This document shows positions 16,981 through 25,909 of a DNA stretch of 63,032 nt, one piece after another (positions within the stretch are counted from its first letter, which is position 1; every line of letters starts with the position of its first letter). Where the stretch lies: NCBI RefSeq assembly GCF_004522175.1, contig NZ_SDEB01000022.1, forward strand, positions 1 to 63,032. The letters are read 5' to 3'. A program made the position numbers and the translations under genes. This stretch comes from Paracoccus ravus (GTDB taxonomy: Bacteria; Pseudomonadota; Alphaproteobacteria; Rhodobacterales; Rhodobacteraceae). Below the pieces are notes generated by a model that did not search any database, had not been told where the DNA came from, and was given only the letters and a program-made list of their open reading frames with translations.

Positions 16981-17745
16981 TCAGCTCATCCAGTTCCCGC
17001 CATCGACATTGTAGGTCTGGGCGACGATGTAATCGGCCTCGGACGTGGCGAGGAAGATCGCCATGCCGGTCAGGTCCGCGGCGGTGCCCATGCGACCGAA
17101 GGGGACGTTGGCACCGACCTCGGCCTTCTTCTGGCCGCGCGGCTTGCCCTCATATGCGGCGAACTTGGCATCGACCCCGTCCCAATGCTCGCCATCGACG
17201 ACCCCCGGCGCGATGGCGTTCACGTTGATGCCATGCGCGATCAGGTTCAGCCCGGCCGATTGGGTCAGGCTGATGACAGCGGCCTTGGTCGCGCAATAGA
17301 CGCCCACCAAAGCCTCGCCGCGCCTGCCCGCTTGGCTCGCCATATTGATGATCTTGCCGCGACGACCGGTGTTGATCATCTGGCGCGCGACCGCCTGCAT
17401 GACGAAGAGCGTGCCGCCGACATTGATCGCAAAAAGCGTGTCATAGCTTTGCCGGGTGATCTCGGTGATCGGGGCCAGATCGAACAGCGCGGCATTGTTG
17501 ATCAGGATGTCGATGCCGCCCATCGCAGCGACGGCCTCGGCCACGCCCGCATCGATACTGGCCTGATCGGTGACGTCCATGACGATCGGATGCGCGCCAA
17601 TCTGGGCGGCGGTGGCGCCTACGGCCTCGGCATTGATATCGGCAATGGCCACGGTCGCGCCCTCGGCGATATAGCTTTCGGCAAAGGCGCGACCGATGCC
17701 GCGTGCGGCGCCGGTGATCAGGGCGGTTTTACCAGCCAGCCTCAT
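16981..17745 (-). CDS. smoS: sorbitol dehydrogenase (short-chain type)
   Basis: A 254-residue SDR that oxidises D-sorbitol to fructose (also galactitol in Rhodobacter). The NAD motif is [11 protein letters not shown] (12-22), NNAALF marks the NNAG motif, and the catalytic triad is Ser in INMASQAG, then YCATK. The C-terminus is NVDGGNWMS, with the tail typical of SmoS. Its ATG overlaps the smoK stop by 4 nt (17742-17745). Confidence 0.92.
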   Translation of the reverse strand: MRLAGKTALITGAARGIGRAFAESYIAEGATVAIADINAEAVGATAAQIGAHPIVMDVTDQASIDAGVAEAVAAMGGIDILINNAALFDLAPITEITRQSYDTLFAINVGGTLFVMQAVARQMINTGRRGKIINMASQAGRRGEALVGVYCATKAAVISLTQSAGLNLIAHGINVNAIAPGVVDGEHWDGVDAKFAAYEGKPRGQKKAEVGANVPFGRMGTAADLTGMAIFLATSEADYIVAQTYNVDGGNWMS

Positions 17746-18743
17746 AGCGCAAGCCCCTGCTGATCAAAGCGATAGATCCGGCCCTCGGCCGGGGTCAACC
17801 AGATGCGGTCGCCATGATCCACCGGAAACTCGCCCGAAGCGCGGGCGACGACATGGGTACCGCCATCCAAGGTGACATGCAGGAAGGTATCCGAGCCCAA
17901 ATGCTCGGCCACGCCAACTGTGCCCGCCAGCATCCCGTCGGTCGTTGATAGCTGAAAATGCTCGGGGCGCACGCCGATGGCATGGGCATTGAGCTTGGCC
18001 GCTGCCTCGCCTTCGAGGAAATTCATGTTCGGGCTGCCGATAAAGCCCGCGACGAAGCGGTTGGCGGGGCGTCGGTATAGGTCCAAAGGCGAGCCGACCT
18101 GCTCGACCCGGCCCGCGCGCAGCACGACGATCTTGTCGGCCATAGTCATGGCCTCAACCTGATCATGAGTGACGTAGATCATCGTCGTCGCGAGCTTCTT
18201 ATGCAGTTCGGAGATCTCGACGCGCATGTTCACCCGCAAAGCCGCATCGAGGTTCGAGAGGGGCTCGTCGAACAGAAACGCCACCGGCTCGCGGACGATG
18301 GCGCGACCAATGGCGACGCGCTGGCGTTGGCCGCCGGAAAGCTGGCCGGGCTTACGGTCCAGATAATCGGTCAGGTTCAGGATGCCTGCCGCGTGACCAA
18401 CACGCCGCGCCTGCTCATCCGCGGGCATCCCGGCCATTTTCAGGGGAAAGGCGATATTTTTACGAACCGACATATGGGGGTAAAGCGCATAGGACTGGAA
18501 TACCATCGCCAGCTTGCGCTTGACCGGAGCGGCCTCGGTCATGTCCTGCCCGTCGATCAGGATCGTGCCCGAGGACACATCCTCAAGCCCGGCTATCAGA
18601 CGCAGCAGGGTCGATTTCCCGCAGCCCGAGGGGCCGACAAAGACCACGAATTCGCCGTCGTTAATGTCCAGATCGACGCCGGGAATGACCTCGACCTCGC
18701 CGAATGCCTTGCGGACCTGTTTCAAGGTGATGCTGCCCATCAT
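17742..18743 (-). CDS. smoK: polyol ABC transporter ATP-binding protein
   Basis: A 333-residue MalK/UgpC-type ATPase that powers the smoF/smoG permeases. Walker A is GPSGCGKST (about 37-45), then a Q-loop, signature [15 protein letters not shown], Walker [13 protein letters not shown] and switch His in YVTHDQ. The C-terminal TOBE regulatory domain (about 235-333) contains [10 protein letters not shown]. Two adjacent ATG codons (18743 and 18740) follow a G-rich ribosome site; either may be used. Confidence 0.93.
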   Translation of the reverse strand: MMGSITLKQVRKAFGEVEVIPGVDLDINDGEFVVFVGPSGCGKSTLLRLIAGLEDVSSGTILIDGQDMTEAAPVKRKLAMVFQSYALYPHMSVRKNIAFPLKMAGMPADEQARRVGHAAGILNLTDYLDRKPGQLSGGQRQRVAIGRAIVREPVAFLFDEPLSNLDAALRVNMRVEISELHKKLATTMIYVTHDQVEAMTMADKIVVLRAGRVEQVGSPLDLYRRPANRFVAGFIGSPNMNFLEGEAAAKLNAHAIGVRPEHFQLSTTDGMLAGTVGVAEHLGSDTFLHVTLDGGTHVVARASGEFPVDHGDRIWLTPAEGRIYRFDQQGLAL

Positions 18744-18750
18744 TCCCCCC

Positions 18751-19581
18751 TTATTTCACCGCGCCAAAGGTCAGGCCGCGCACGAGTTGCTTCTGGCTGA
18801 ACCAGCCGAGGATCAGGATCGGGGCGATGGCCATGGTGCTCGCCGCCGAGAGTTTCGCGTAAAACAGCCCCTCGGGACTGGAATAGCTGGCGATGAAGGT
18901 CGTCAGCGGAGCCGCCTTGCTGGTCGTCAGGTTCAACGTCCAGAAGGCCTCGTTCCAGGCCAGGATGACGTTCAGAAGCAGGGTCGAGGCGATGCCCGGC
19001 ACGGCCATTGGCGTCAGGACATGAACGATTTCATTCTTCAGGCTCGCGCCATCCATCCGCGCGGCCTCCAAAATCTCGGACGGGATCTCGCGGAAATAGG
19101 TGTAGAGCATCCAGATGATGATCGGCAGGTTGATCAGCATCAGCACCACCGTGATCCCCAGCCGCGTATCGAGCAGGCCCCAGCTGCGAAACAGCAGATA
19201 CATCGGGATCAAGACGCCCGCCGCAGGCATCATTTTGGTCGACAGCATCCACATCAGCAGATCCTTGGTCCGCTTGCCGGGTTGGAAGGCCATCGACCAG
19301 GCCGAAGGGATCGCGATGAGCAATCCCAGCAGCGTCGAGCCGACCGAGATAATCACCGAATTCAGGAAATGGCGCAGATAGGGCGAGCGTTCCTGCACCT
19401 CGGCATAATTCTCGGTCGTCCAGTCGAAGAACAGGAATTTCGGCGGGCTGGCGATGGCGTCGGCCTCGGATTTGAAGCTGGTCAGGATCGTCCAGAGGAT
19501 CGGGAAAAAGATCGCCAGTGCCACCCCCCAGGCAAGGATGGTGAAAAACCAGCGGCGGCGGTTGGATACGCGGCGGGCCAT
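18751..19581 (-). CDS. smoG: polyol ABC transporter permease, MalG type
   Basis: A 276-residue inner-membrane permease with six predicted helices. The cytoplasmic EAA loop is [20 protein letters not shown] near residue 175, which docks the ATPase. The N-terminus is basic ([10 protein letters not shown]). It sits 4 nt after smoF and 7 nt before smoK, in a tight operon. The family partner is smoF. Confidence 0.92.
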   Translation of the reverse strand: MARRVSNRRRWFFTILAWGVALAIFFPILWTILTSFKSEADAIASPPKFLFFDWTTENYAEVQERSPYLRHFLNSVIISVGSTLLGLLIAIPSAWSMAFQPGKRTKDLLMWMLSTKMMPAAGVLIPMYLLFRSWGLLDTRLGITVVLMLINLPIIIWMLYTYFREIPSEILEAARMDGASLKNEIVHVLTPMAVPGIASTLLLNVILAWNEAFWTLNLTTSKAAPLTTFIASYSSPEGLFYAKLSAASTMAIAPILILGWFSQKQLVRGLTFGAVK

Positions 19582-19585
19582 GGCT

Positions 19586-20455
19586 TTACTCCAGCGTCTT
19601 GCCGATCATCCGCATCAGGAAGATCGCAACGATATTGGCAAGGATGACGGCGACGATGCCGCCGGCGGATGCGCCCCCCACGTCGTATTGCAGAAGCGCC
19701 TGCGAATAGACGAGGTAGGTCAGGTTGGTCGAGGCATAGCCCGGCCCGCCATTCGTGGTCACAAGGATCTCGGCAAAGACCGAGAGCAGGAAGATCGTCT
19801 CGATCAGGATCACCACCGTGATCGCCCGCGACAGGTGCGGCAGGACCAGGTGGGTGAACTTGGCCCATGCCCCCGCGCCGTCCATCTCGGCGGCCTCCAT
19901 CTGCTCGCTGTCCAGGGATTGCAGCGCGGTCAGCAGGATCAGCGTGGCGAAGGGCAGCCATTGCCAGGCGACGATCAGGATGATCGACATCAGCGGATAT
20001 TGCGCGAGGAAGTCGATCGGCTGCGCGCCAACCGCCTTGGCGAGCCATGCGAATAGCCCGTTCACCGGGTTCATGAACATGTTCTTCCAGACCAGCGCCG
20101 AGACCGTGGGCATGATGAAGAAGGGCGCGATCATCAGGATGCGGACGATGCCCTGGCCGCGGATCGGCTGGTCCAGCAGCAAAGCCAGCACCACGCCGCC
20201 GATGACGGTGATCGCGAGCACCCCGCCCACGATCATCAACGTATTCGCCATGGCCTGCCAGAAGGCGGGGTCAGAGAGGAAGTATTTGTAATTGGTCAGG
20301 CCGATGAACCGCTCCATGCCGGGCGAGAGCAGGTTGTAGCTTTGAAAGCTGAACCAAAGCGTTATCGCCAAGGGCACGATCATCCAGCCAAGCAGCAGCA
20401 GGACCGAGGGCGCGACCATGAAACGCGCAAGGGTTTTCTGGTGTTTCGTCGCCAT
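19586..20455 (-). CDS. smoF: polyol ABC transporter permease, MalF type
   Basis: A 289-residue permease with six helices. The EAA-type loop is EAAEMDGAGAWAKFTHLVLP near residue 193. It pairs with smoG to form the channel for sorbitol and mannitol. A 71-nt gap separates it from smoE and contains a strong hairpin (20490-20513), which could lower expression of the membrane subunits relative to the binding protein. Confidence 0.92.
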   Translation of the reverse strand: MATKHQKTLARFMVAPSVLLLLGWMIVPLAITLWFSFQSYNLLSPGMERFIGLTNYKYFLSDPAFWQAMANTLMIVGGVLAITVIGGVVLALLLDQPIRGQGIVRILMIAPFFIMPTVSALVWKNMFMNPVNGLFAWLAKAVGAQPIDFLAQYPLMSIILIVAWQWLPFATLILLTALQSLDSEQMEAAEMDGAGAWAKFTHLVLPHLSRAITVVILIETIFLLSVFAEILVTTNGGPGYASTNLTYLVYSQALLQYDVGGASAGGIVAVILANIVAIFLMRMIGKTLE

Positions 20456-20489
20456 GACCGCGCCCTCCCTGTCGCGGGGGAATGGGGAT

Positions 20490-20513
20490 GCGGGGGGCGA
20501 TGTCGCCCCCCGC
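20490..20513 (-). promoter_or_regulatory. intercistronic hairpin between smoE and smoF
   Basis: GCGGGGGGCGA (20490-20500) and TCGCCCCCCGC (20503-20513) are perfect complements around 2 nt. There is no T-run, so it is more likely an RNA-stability or partial-termination element, as seen after binding-protein genes in other ABC operons, than a full terminator. Confidence 0.6.
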
Positions 20514-20526
20514 CTAGCCGGGGAGG

Positions 20527-21834
20527 CTATTTCGGGTAGCCAGCCTTCGCCATTTCACGCTCGGCGATCTGCTGGGCCATTTTCAGCGCCTGATCGACGG
20601 TCGCCTGACCCGCCAAAGCTGCCGAGAATTGCTGGCCAACCGCCGTGCCAAGGGCCTGAAACTCGGGGATGCCGACCCATTGCGTGCCGATATAGGGAAC
20701 CTCGACCGTGGTTGGGTTCTTCAGATCCGCCGACATGATGCTGTCATAGGTCAGCTTCGCGAAGGGTGCCGCGTCCAGATATTGCTGGTTCTGGTAAAGC
20801 GAGGTCCGTGTGCCGGGAGGGACATTGGCCCAACCCTCCGCCGCGGCAACGGCTTCGGTATAGGCTTTCGAGGTCGCCCAGCCGACGAATTTCTTCGCCG
20901 CATCCGGCGCATCCGTCGAGGCCGGGATGGCCAGCGTCCAAGCCCAGAGCCACATCGCGGGCTTTTGGCCTTCTGGCGCAAGCGCATAGCCGACCTTATC
21001 GGCCACGGTCGATTCCTTGGGGTTCGAGACGAAGCTGGCGGCGACCGTCGCATCCATCCACATGCCGCATTTTCCGGTCTGGAACAGTGCAAGGTTCTCG
21101 TTGAACCCATTGGACGACGCGCCCGGAGGGCCAGCCTCGGTCATGATCGTCACGTAATCGGTCAGGGCCTTCTTCCACGCCTCGGAACCGAATTGTGGCT
21201 TCCACTGCATGTCGAACCAAGGCGCGCCGTAACTTGCGGCCATCGAGGTGATGAAGGCCATGTTCTCGCCCCAACCCGCCTTGCCACGCAGGCAGATGCC
21301 GTAAATTTCGGCGGATTTGTCGGTGACCTTGCGCGCGGCGTCGAAGACGAAGTCCCAAGTCGGGCGCTCGGGCATGGTCAGGCCCGCTTTTTCGAACAGA
21401 TCCTTGCGATACATGATCATCGCGGATTCGCCGTAGAAGGGCGCGGCGTAAAGCTTGCCGTCCAGTGACAACCCATCGGCGATGGGCGGCAGGATATCGG
21501 CGGCGTCGTAATCTGCGCCCATATCGTCCAAGGGCATCAGCCAGCCCTGCTTGGCCCAGATCGGGACCTCGTAATTGCCGACGGTGACGATGTCATATTG
21601 CCCGCCCTTGGTCGCGATATCGGTTGTGACGCGCTGGCGCAGGACGTTTTCCTCAAGCGTGACCCATTCCAGCTGGATGTCGGGATTCGCATCCGTGAAG
21701 GGCTTGGTCATCTTCTGCATCCGGATCATGTCGCCGTTATTCACGGTCGCTATGGTCAGGGTTTCGGCCATGGCGGGCACCGCAAGCGCCATCACGGCAC
21801 TGGCCCCAATGAGGCCGCGCAGCATATCGGTCAT
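20527..21834 (-). CDS. smoE: polyol ABC transporter periplasmic substrate-binding protein
   Basis: A 435-residue extracellular solute-binding protein (family 1). A Sec signal peptide ends around VPAMAETLTIA (about residue 23). The mature protein has GGQYDIVTVGNYEVPIWAKQGWL and an Asn/Gly/Trp-rich binding cleft (MAASYGAPWFDMQW). ATG 21834 is preceded by GAGGAGGTAGGA, a strong ribosome site; the longer reading to 21903 is rejected. It is the first gene of the smoEFGK-smoS-mtlK-HAD-kinase operon and captures sorbitol or mannitol. Confidence 0.92.
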   Translation of the reverse strand: MTDMLRGLIGASAVMALAVPAMAETLTIATVNNGDMIRMQKMTKPFTDANPDIQLEWVTLEENVLRQRVTTDIATKGGQYDIVTVGNYEVPIWAKQGWLMPLDDMGADYDAADILPPIADGLSLDGKLYAAPFYGESAMIMYRKDLFEKAGLTMPERPTWDFVFDAARKVTDKSAEIYGICLRGKAGWGENMAFITSMAASYGAPWFDMQWKPQFGSEAWKKALTDYVTIMTEAGPPGASSNGFNENLALFQTGKCGMWMDATVAASFVSNPKESTVADKVGYALAPEGQKPAMWLWAWTLAIPASTDAPDAAKKFVGWATSKAYTEAVAAAEGWANVPPGTRTSLYQNQQYLDAAPFAKLTYDSIMSADLKNPTTVEVPYIGTQWVGIPEFQALGTAVGQQFSAALAGQATVDQALKMAQQIAEREMAKAGYPK

Positions 21835-21859
21835 TCCTACCTCCTCCCAGTTCGGAACG

Positions 21860-21886
21860 GCATTTGCCAATGCTATGGGCAAATGC
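21860..21886. promoter_or_regulatory. candidate operator palindrome upstream of smoE
   Basis: GCATTTGCC (21860-21868) and GGCAAATGC (21878-21886) form a perfect 9-bp inverted repeat with a 9-bp spacer, 26 nt before the smoE start. The symmetry and position suit a dimeric or tetrameric repressor; the SorC-type regulator at 12430 is the natural candidate. Confidence 0.6.
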
Positions 21887-21907
21887 TCACACGAGGCGGC
21901 CATTCTG

Positions 21908-22846
21908 TCAAGTCAGAGTTCCGCAAGACCCAGAAGGCGGGGAGGTTGCGGCCGGCGCGGCCAGTCGCGCGACAAGAAAATCAGACAGTTGTCTTGCCGT
22001 TAGGCTTTGCTGCGTTACCAGCGACCGGCAAAGCTCCAGATCCGTCTCGATCCGGTCCTGCGTGCGGAAGGGACGTTGCACCAGCGTAGCCGCCTCGATC
22101 TCGCGCAGAACGGTCGAGCGGGGCAGAATCATCACCGCCGCTCCGCGCAGGGCGAGTTCCTTCTGCAGTTCCAGAGAGGCGGTGGTAAACGCTACCGCGC
22201 GCGGCGCTATGCCGGCTGCCCGCATTCTGACGTCGAAGGCACGGCGCAGGCCATAGCTGCGATCCGGCAATGTCAGGGGATGGCACAGCAAATCCGCCAG
22301 CGCGATTTCGCGGCAGGCGGCCAGGGGATGCATGGGCGACATCACCGGATCGTAGCGGATCGGCAAACGCAGCAGGACCTCCAATCGCGGGTCGGGCGGC
22401 GCGAACATGGTGACCGCAATTTCAGAATGTCCCGATGCCGCCGCCTCGAATGCGGCGGGCGCAGAGGTCACATTCGCCTCGATCTCGATATGGGGGTTGA
22501 GCCGGGAAAACTCGGCCAGCGCGGGGGCCAGCAGGGAACTGGCGGCGACTCCGGGCAGATGCAGCGATACCGAGCCGCGCCCAAGGCCGCGCAAATCGTC
22601 GATCAGCCGTCCTGCGGCCGTCATCTCCTGGGTGATCAGACGGGCGCGCTCGGCCAGAATTTCGCCCGCTTGCGTCAGGCGGATGCCGCGCGGGCCACGT
22701 TCGACCAGCGCGATGCCAAAGGCATGTTCCAACTTGTCGAGCTGGCGCGCCACGGCGGTGGGCGAGGTGTTCAGCCCCTCGGCGGCTTGCCGGATCGACC
22801 CCGAGCGCACCAATTCATTGAAGGTCGCGATACTATTGAGATCCAT
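21908..22846 (-). CDS. LysR-family transcriptional regulator
   Basis: A 312-residue LysR protein. The N-terminal winged helix (about 1-60) reads FNELVRSGSIRQAAEGLNTSPTAVARQLDKLE, followed by the effector-binding domain (about 90-295). ATG 22846 is preceded by GGAGGGGG; upstream in-frame codons cross into the divergent gene's leader and are rejected. It is transcribed divergently from an amidase gene (104-nt gap), the usual LysR arrangement, so the amidase is the probable target. Its 3' end is 73 nt before smoE on the same strand, so read-through into the polyol operon is possible. Confidence 0.87.
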   Translation of the reverse strand: MDLNSIATFNELVRSGSIRQAAEGLNTSPTAVARQLDKLEHAFGIALVERGPRGIRLTQAGEILAERARLITQEMTAAGRLIDDLRGLGRGSVSLHLPGVAASSLLAPALAEFSRLNPHIEIEANVTSAPAAFEAAASGHSEIAVTMFAPPDPRLEVLLRLPIRYDPVMSPMHPLAACREIALADLLCHPLTLPDRSYGLRRAFDVRMRAAGIAPRAVAFTTASLELQKELALRGAAVMILPRSTVLREIEAATLVQRPFRTQDRIETDLELCRSLVTQQSLTARQLSDFLVARLAAPAATSPPSGSCGTLT

Positions 22847-22950
22847 TGCCCCCTCCGAGTGATACGAAAACCGTAGCGCCCCGCACACATATTGGCGACT
22901 TCCATTCCTCTGATCCGCGCCGTTTCATGTGCGAAACGGCGGGGACAAAG

Positions 22951-24342
22951 ATGAACGCGATCCTTGAACTGAGCGCCCGCGAGGTCTTGAACGCCTTTCG
23001 CAGCCGCGAATTGTCGCCCGTGGAATATATGCAGGCGCTGGTCGCGCGCGTCGAAGCGTCCGAACCTTTCGTGCAGGCGCTCTGGCTGTTTCGCCCCGAA
23101 ATGGCGCTGGACGAGGCGCGCGCCTCCGAGGCCCGCTACCTTCGCGCCGCGCCGCTGGGACTGCTCGACGGGATGCCGGTCACCGTCAAGGAACTGATCG
23201 CGACAAAGGGCGACCCCGTGCCGCTGGGCACGGCCGCCACGCCGCATTTTCCCGCGCCCGAGGATGCCCCCGCCGCCGCGCGCCTGCGCGAGGACGGCGC
23301 GATTATCTTCGCCAAGACCACCTGCCCGGATTACGGGATGCTGACCTCGGGCCTGTCCTCGTTCCATCATCTCAGCCGGAATCCCTGGGATCTGAGCCAA
23401 AATCCCGGCGGCTCGTCCTCGGGTTCCTCGGCGGCGGGGGCGGCGGGCTATGGTCCGCTGCATCTGGGCACGGATATCGGCGGCTCGATCCGGCTTCCCG
23501 CGGCATGGACCGGGCTCTTCGGGTTCAAGCCGACGCTGGGGCGGATTCCGATCGACCCCTATTATACCGGCCGGGTGGTCGGGCCGATGACGCCGAGGGT
23601 CGATGACGCGGCGCTCTTGATGCAATGCGTGACCCGCCCCGATTGGCGCGACGCGACGGCGGTGAAATACGAGCATATCGACTGGGATGCCGGTCCCGCC
23701 GAGGTCCGCGGGCTGCGCATCGGGCTGATGATGGATGGGGGTTGCGGCTTGCCCGTTCATTCCGAGGTCGCCGCCGCAATCGAGGCCGCCGCCCGCCGCT
23801 TCGAGGAAAACGGCGCGACCATCATCAGGGTGCCTCCGGTCCTGACCCGCGAGATGCTGGACGGTCTGGATGTCGCCTGGCGCGCCCGGTTCTGGGGGCA
23901 GATGCAGAAACTGTCCGAAACGGCGCGCGACAAGATCCTGCCCTATATCCGACAATGGGCCGAGGCCGGGGCCAGCGCCACAGCTGTCCAGATCGCCGAG
24001 GGGTTCGACCAGACCTTCGCCATGCGCCGCGCCGCGAATGAGGCGCTGCAGGGGCTGGATTTCATCCTCTCGCCGGTGAACCCCCACCGCAGCTACCCGG
24101 CGGTCTGGCCCTCGCCGACCAATGATCCGGCGCGGCCCTTTGAGCATATCGCCTTTACCGTGGCCTGGAACATGGGCGAGCAGCCCGCCGCCTCGATCCA
24201 TTGCGGCTTGACCTCGACCGGCATTCCGATCGGCCTGCAGATCGTGGGCCACCGCTTCGACGATCTGGGCGTGATGCGGCTGGCGCGCGCCTATGAGGAA
24301 TGGCGCGGCCCGATCACCAATTGGCCACGCCACGATCATTAG
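22951..24342 (+). CDS. amidase-signature-family amidase
   Basis: A 463-residue amidase. The catalytic Ser-cisSer-Lys triad is visible: Lys in VTVKELIAT (near 69), cis-Ser in NPGGSSSGSSAA and the nucleophile Ser in GTDIGGSIRLPA (near 175). Length and order match the AS family, which hydrolyses amides or splits amide-linked aryl and alkyl groups to a carboxylate and ammonia. The substrate is not readable. ATG 22951 is chosen; ATG 22927 would add 8 residues. It is convergent with an aldehyde dehydrogenase 12 nt away and divergent from a LysR gene. Confidence 0.9.
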   Translation: MNAILELSAREVLNAFRSRELSPVEYMQALVARVEASEPFVQALWLFRPEMALDEARASEARYLRAAPLGLLDGMPVTVKELIATKGDPVPLGTAATPHFPAPEDAPAAARLREDGAIIFAKTTCPDYGMLTSGLSSFHHLSRNPWDLSQNPGGSSSGSSAAGAAGYGPLHLGTDIGGSIRLPAAWTGLFGFKPTLGRIPIDPYYTGRVVGPMTPRVDDAALLMQCVTRPDWRDATAVKYEHIDWDAGPAEVRGLRIGLMMDGGCGLPVHSEVAAAIEAAARRFEENGATIIRVPPVLTREMLDGLDVAWRARFWGQMQKLSETARDKILPYIRQWAEAGASATAVQIAEGFDQTFAMRRAANEALQGLDFILSPVNPHRSYPAVWPSPTNDPARPFEHIAFTVAWNMGEQPAASIHCGLTSTGIPIGLQIVGHRFDDLGVMRLARAYEEWRGPITNWPRHDH

Positions 24343-24354
24343 CGGTGGCGGGCG

Positions 24355-25842
24355 TCAATCCGTGTTGATCCAGACGGCCTTGGTCTCGAGATATTCGTCG
24401 AGATGCTCGATGCCCCCTTCACGCCCATAGCCCGACATTTTGACCCCGCCAAAGGGCACGGCGGGGTCGATGGCGTGATACATGTTGATCCAGACATTCC
24501 CTGCCCTTAGCCGGCGCGCAAGCTTGTGGGCGGTCCCGAGATGGGTCGTAAAGACCCCGGCCGCCAGACCATAGGGCGTGTCATTCGCGCGGCGGACTAC
24601 CTCGTCCAGATCGTCGAAGGGCATGGCCGAGATCACCGGGCCAAAGATCTCCTCGCGGGCGATCGTCATGTCGTCGCGGACCCCGGCAAAGACGGTCGGC
24701 GCGATGAAATGGCCGCCTGCATGGCCCGGACCCTCCAGCCGCGTGCCTCCGGTCACAAGCTCCGCGCCTTCGTCACGCCCGGCCTGCACGAAGCGCCCGA
24801 TCCGGTCGGCCTGCCGCCCCGAGATGATCGGGCCGATCTCGGTCTCCGGATCGATGCCCGGACCCGTGCGCAGGTTGCGGGCATATTCCGCGACCCGCCG
24901 GACGAATTCGTCATGGATCTCGCGCGCGACAAAGAGGCGCGAACCCGCGATGCAGATCTGCCCGGAATTGGCAAAGACCGACATGGCAGCCACCGGCACG
25001 GCCTTGTCGATATCGGCGTCGCGACAGACGATCACCGGCGACTTGCCGCCAAGCTCCAGAGAGACCCGCTTGAGAGTTCCGGTCGCGGCCCGCGCGATCG
25101 ACTGGCCGGTGGCGGTCGAGCCGGTAAAGACGATCTTGTCCACGCCGGGATGCATGGCCAGCGCCGCCCCCGCCTCGCTGCCAAGGCCGGTGACGATGTT
25201 CAGCACGCCCTCGGGCAATCCCGCCTCGGCCATCAGGCGGGCGATCATCAGGACCGTCAGCGAGGCTTCCTCAGAGGGTTTCAGCACGATCGTGCAGCCG
25301 GTCGCGAGGGCGGGCGCGATCTTCCAGACCGATCCCGCGATCGGCGCGTTCCAGGGGATGATCGCGCCCACCACCCCGACCGGTTCGCGCAGGGTCTGCG
25401 ACAGGATCTCGCCCGGAAAGGAATTGGGGATCGTCGCGCCATGCAAGGCGACGGCCTGCCCGGCATAGAAACGCAGCATTCCCAGGACGCGCCGGCTATT
25501 GGCCAGCACGCGCGATATGGGCATTCCCATATCAAGCGTGTCCGACAGGCACAGATCCTGCCATTCCGCCTCGAACCGCTCGGCGATGCGCAGCAGGAGC
25601 GCCTGACGTTCAAAGGGCGTCCATCTTGCCCAAGGCCCCTCGAAGGCGCGCCGCGCCGCGGTGACGGCCGCGTCGATATCCGCCGCGCCCCCCTTTGGAA
25701 CGGTGGCGAGCAAGCTGCCATCGGCGGGGTTTCTGGCCTCGAACACCTCGCCCGACGCGGCGGCGCACCATTTCCCGTCGACGAACATCGGCCTGAAGCC
25801 TTTGTCGTAAAGCGCGGCCGCGCGGGCCGACCAATCCTTCAT
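24355..25842 (-). CDS. NAD(P)-dependent aldehyde dehydrogenase
   Basis: A 495-residue ALDH-superfamily enzyme. Motifs: IIPWNAPIAG (Asn of the oxyanion hole), FTGSTATGQSIA (coenzyme binding), catalytic Glu in SLELGGKSPV (near 262), catalytic Cys in NSGQICIAGSRL (near 296), and EIFGPV. These are all the residues needed for oxidation of an aldehyde to an acid. The ATG at 25842 follows GGAGGAAGGCGG. It is the last gene before the glycan operon and is convergent with the amidase. The two may act in one amide/amine breakdown route, but this is inference. Confidence 0.9.
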   Translation of the reverse strand: MKDWSARAAALYDKGFRPMFVDGKWCAAASGEVFEARNPADGSLLATVPKGGAADIDAAVTAARRAFEGPWARWTPFERQALLLRIAERFEAEWQDLCLSDTLDMGMPISRVLANSRRVLGMLRFYAGQAVALHGATIPNSFPGEILSQTLREPVGVVGAIIPWNAPIAGSVWKIAPALATGCTIVLKPSEEASLTVLMIARLMAEAGLPEGVLNIVTGLGSEAGAALAMHPGVDKIVFTGSTATGQSIARAATGTLKRVSLELGGKSPVIVCRDADIDKAVPVAAMSVFANSGQICIAGSRLFVAREIHDEFVRRVAEYARNLRTGPGIDPETEIGPIISGRQADRIGRFVQAGRDEGAELVTGGTRLEGPGHAGGHFIAPTVFAGVRDDMTIAREEIFGPVISAMPFDDLDEVVRRANDTPYGLAAGVFTTHLGTAHKLARRLRAGNVWINMYHAIDPAVPFGGVKMSGYGREGGIEHLDEYLETKAVWINTD

Positions 25843-25909
25843 CCGCCTTCCTCCCCGGTTCTCTCCACAAAGTGTGATGCCCCGCGCGGGGCATCACAAG
25901 GGGCGCGGG

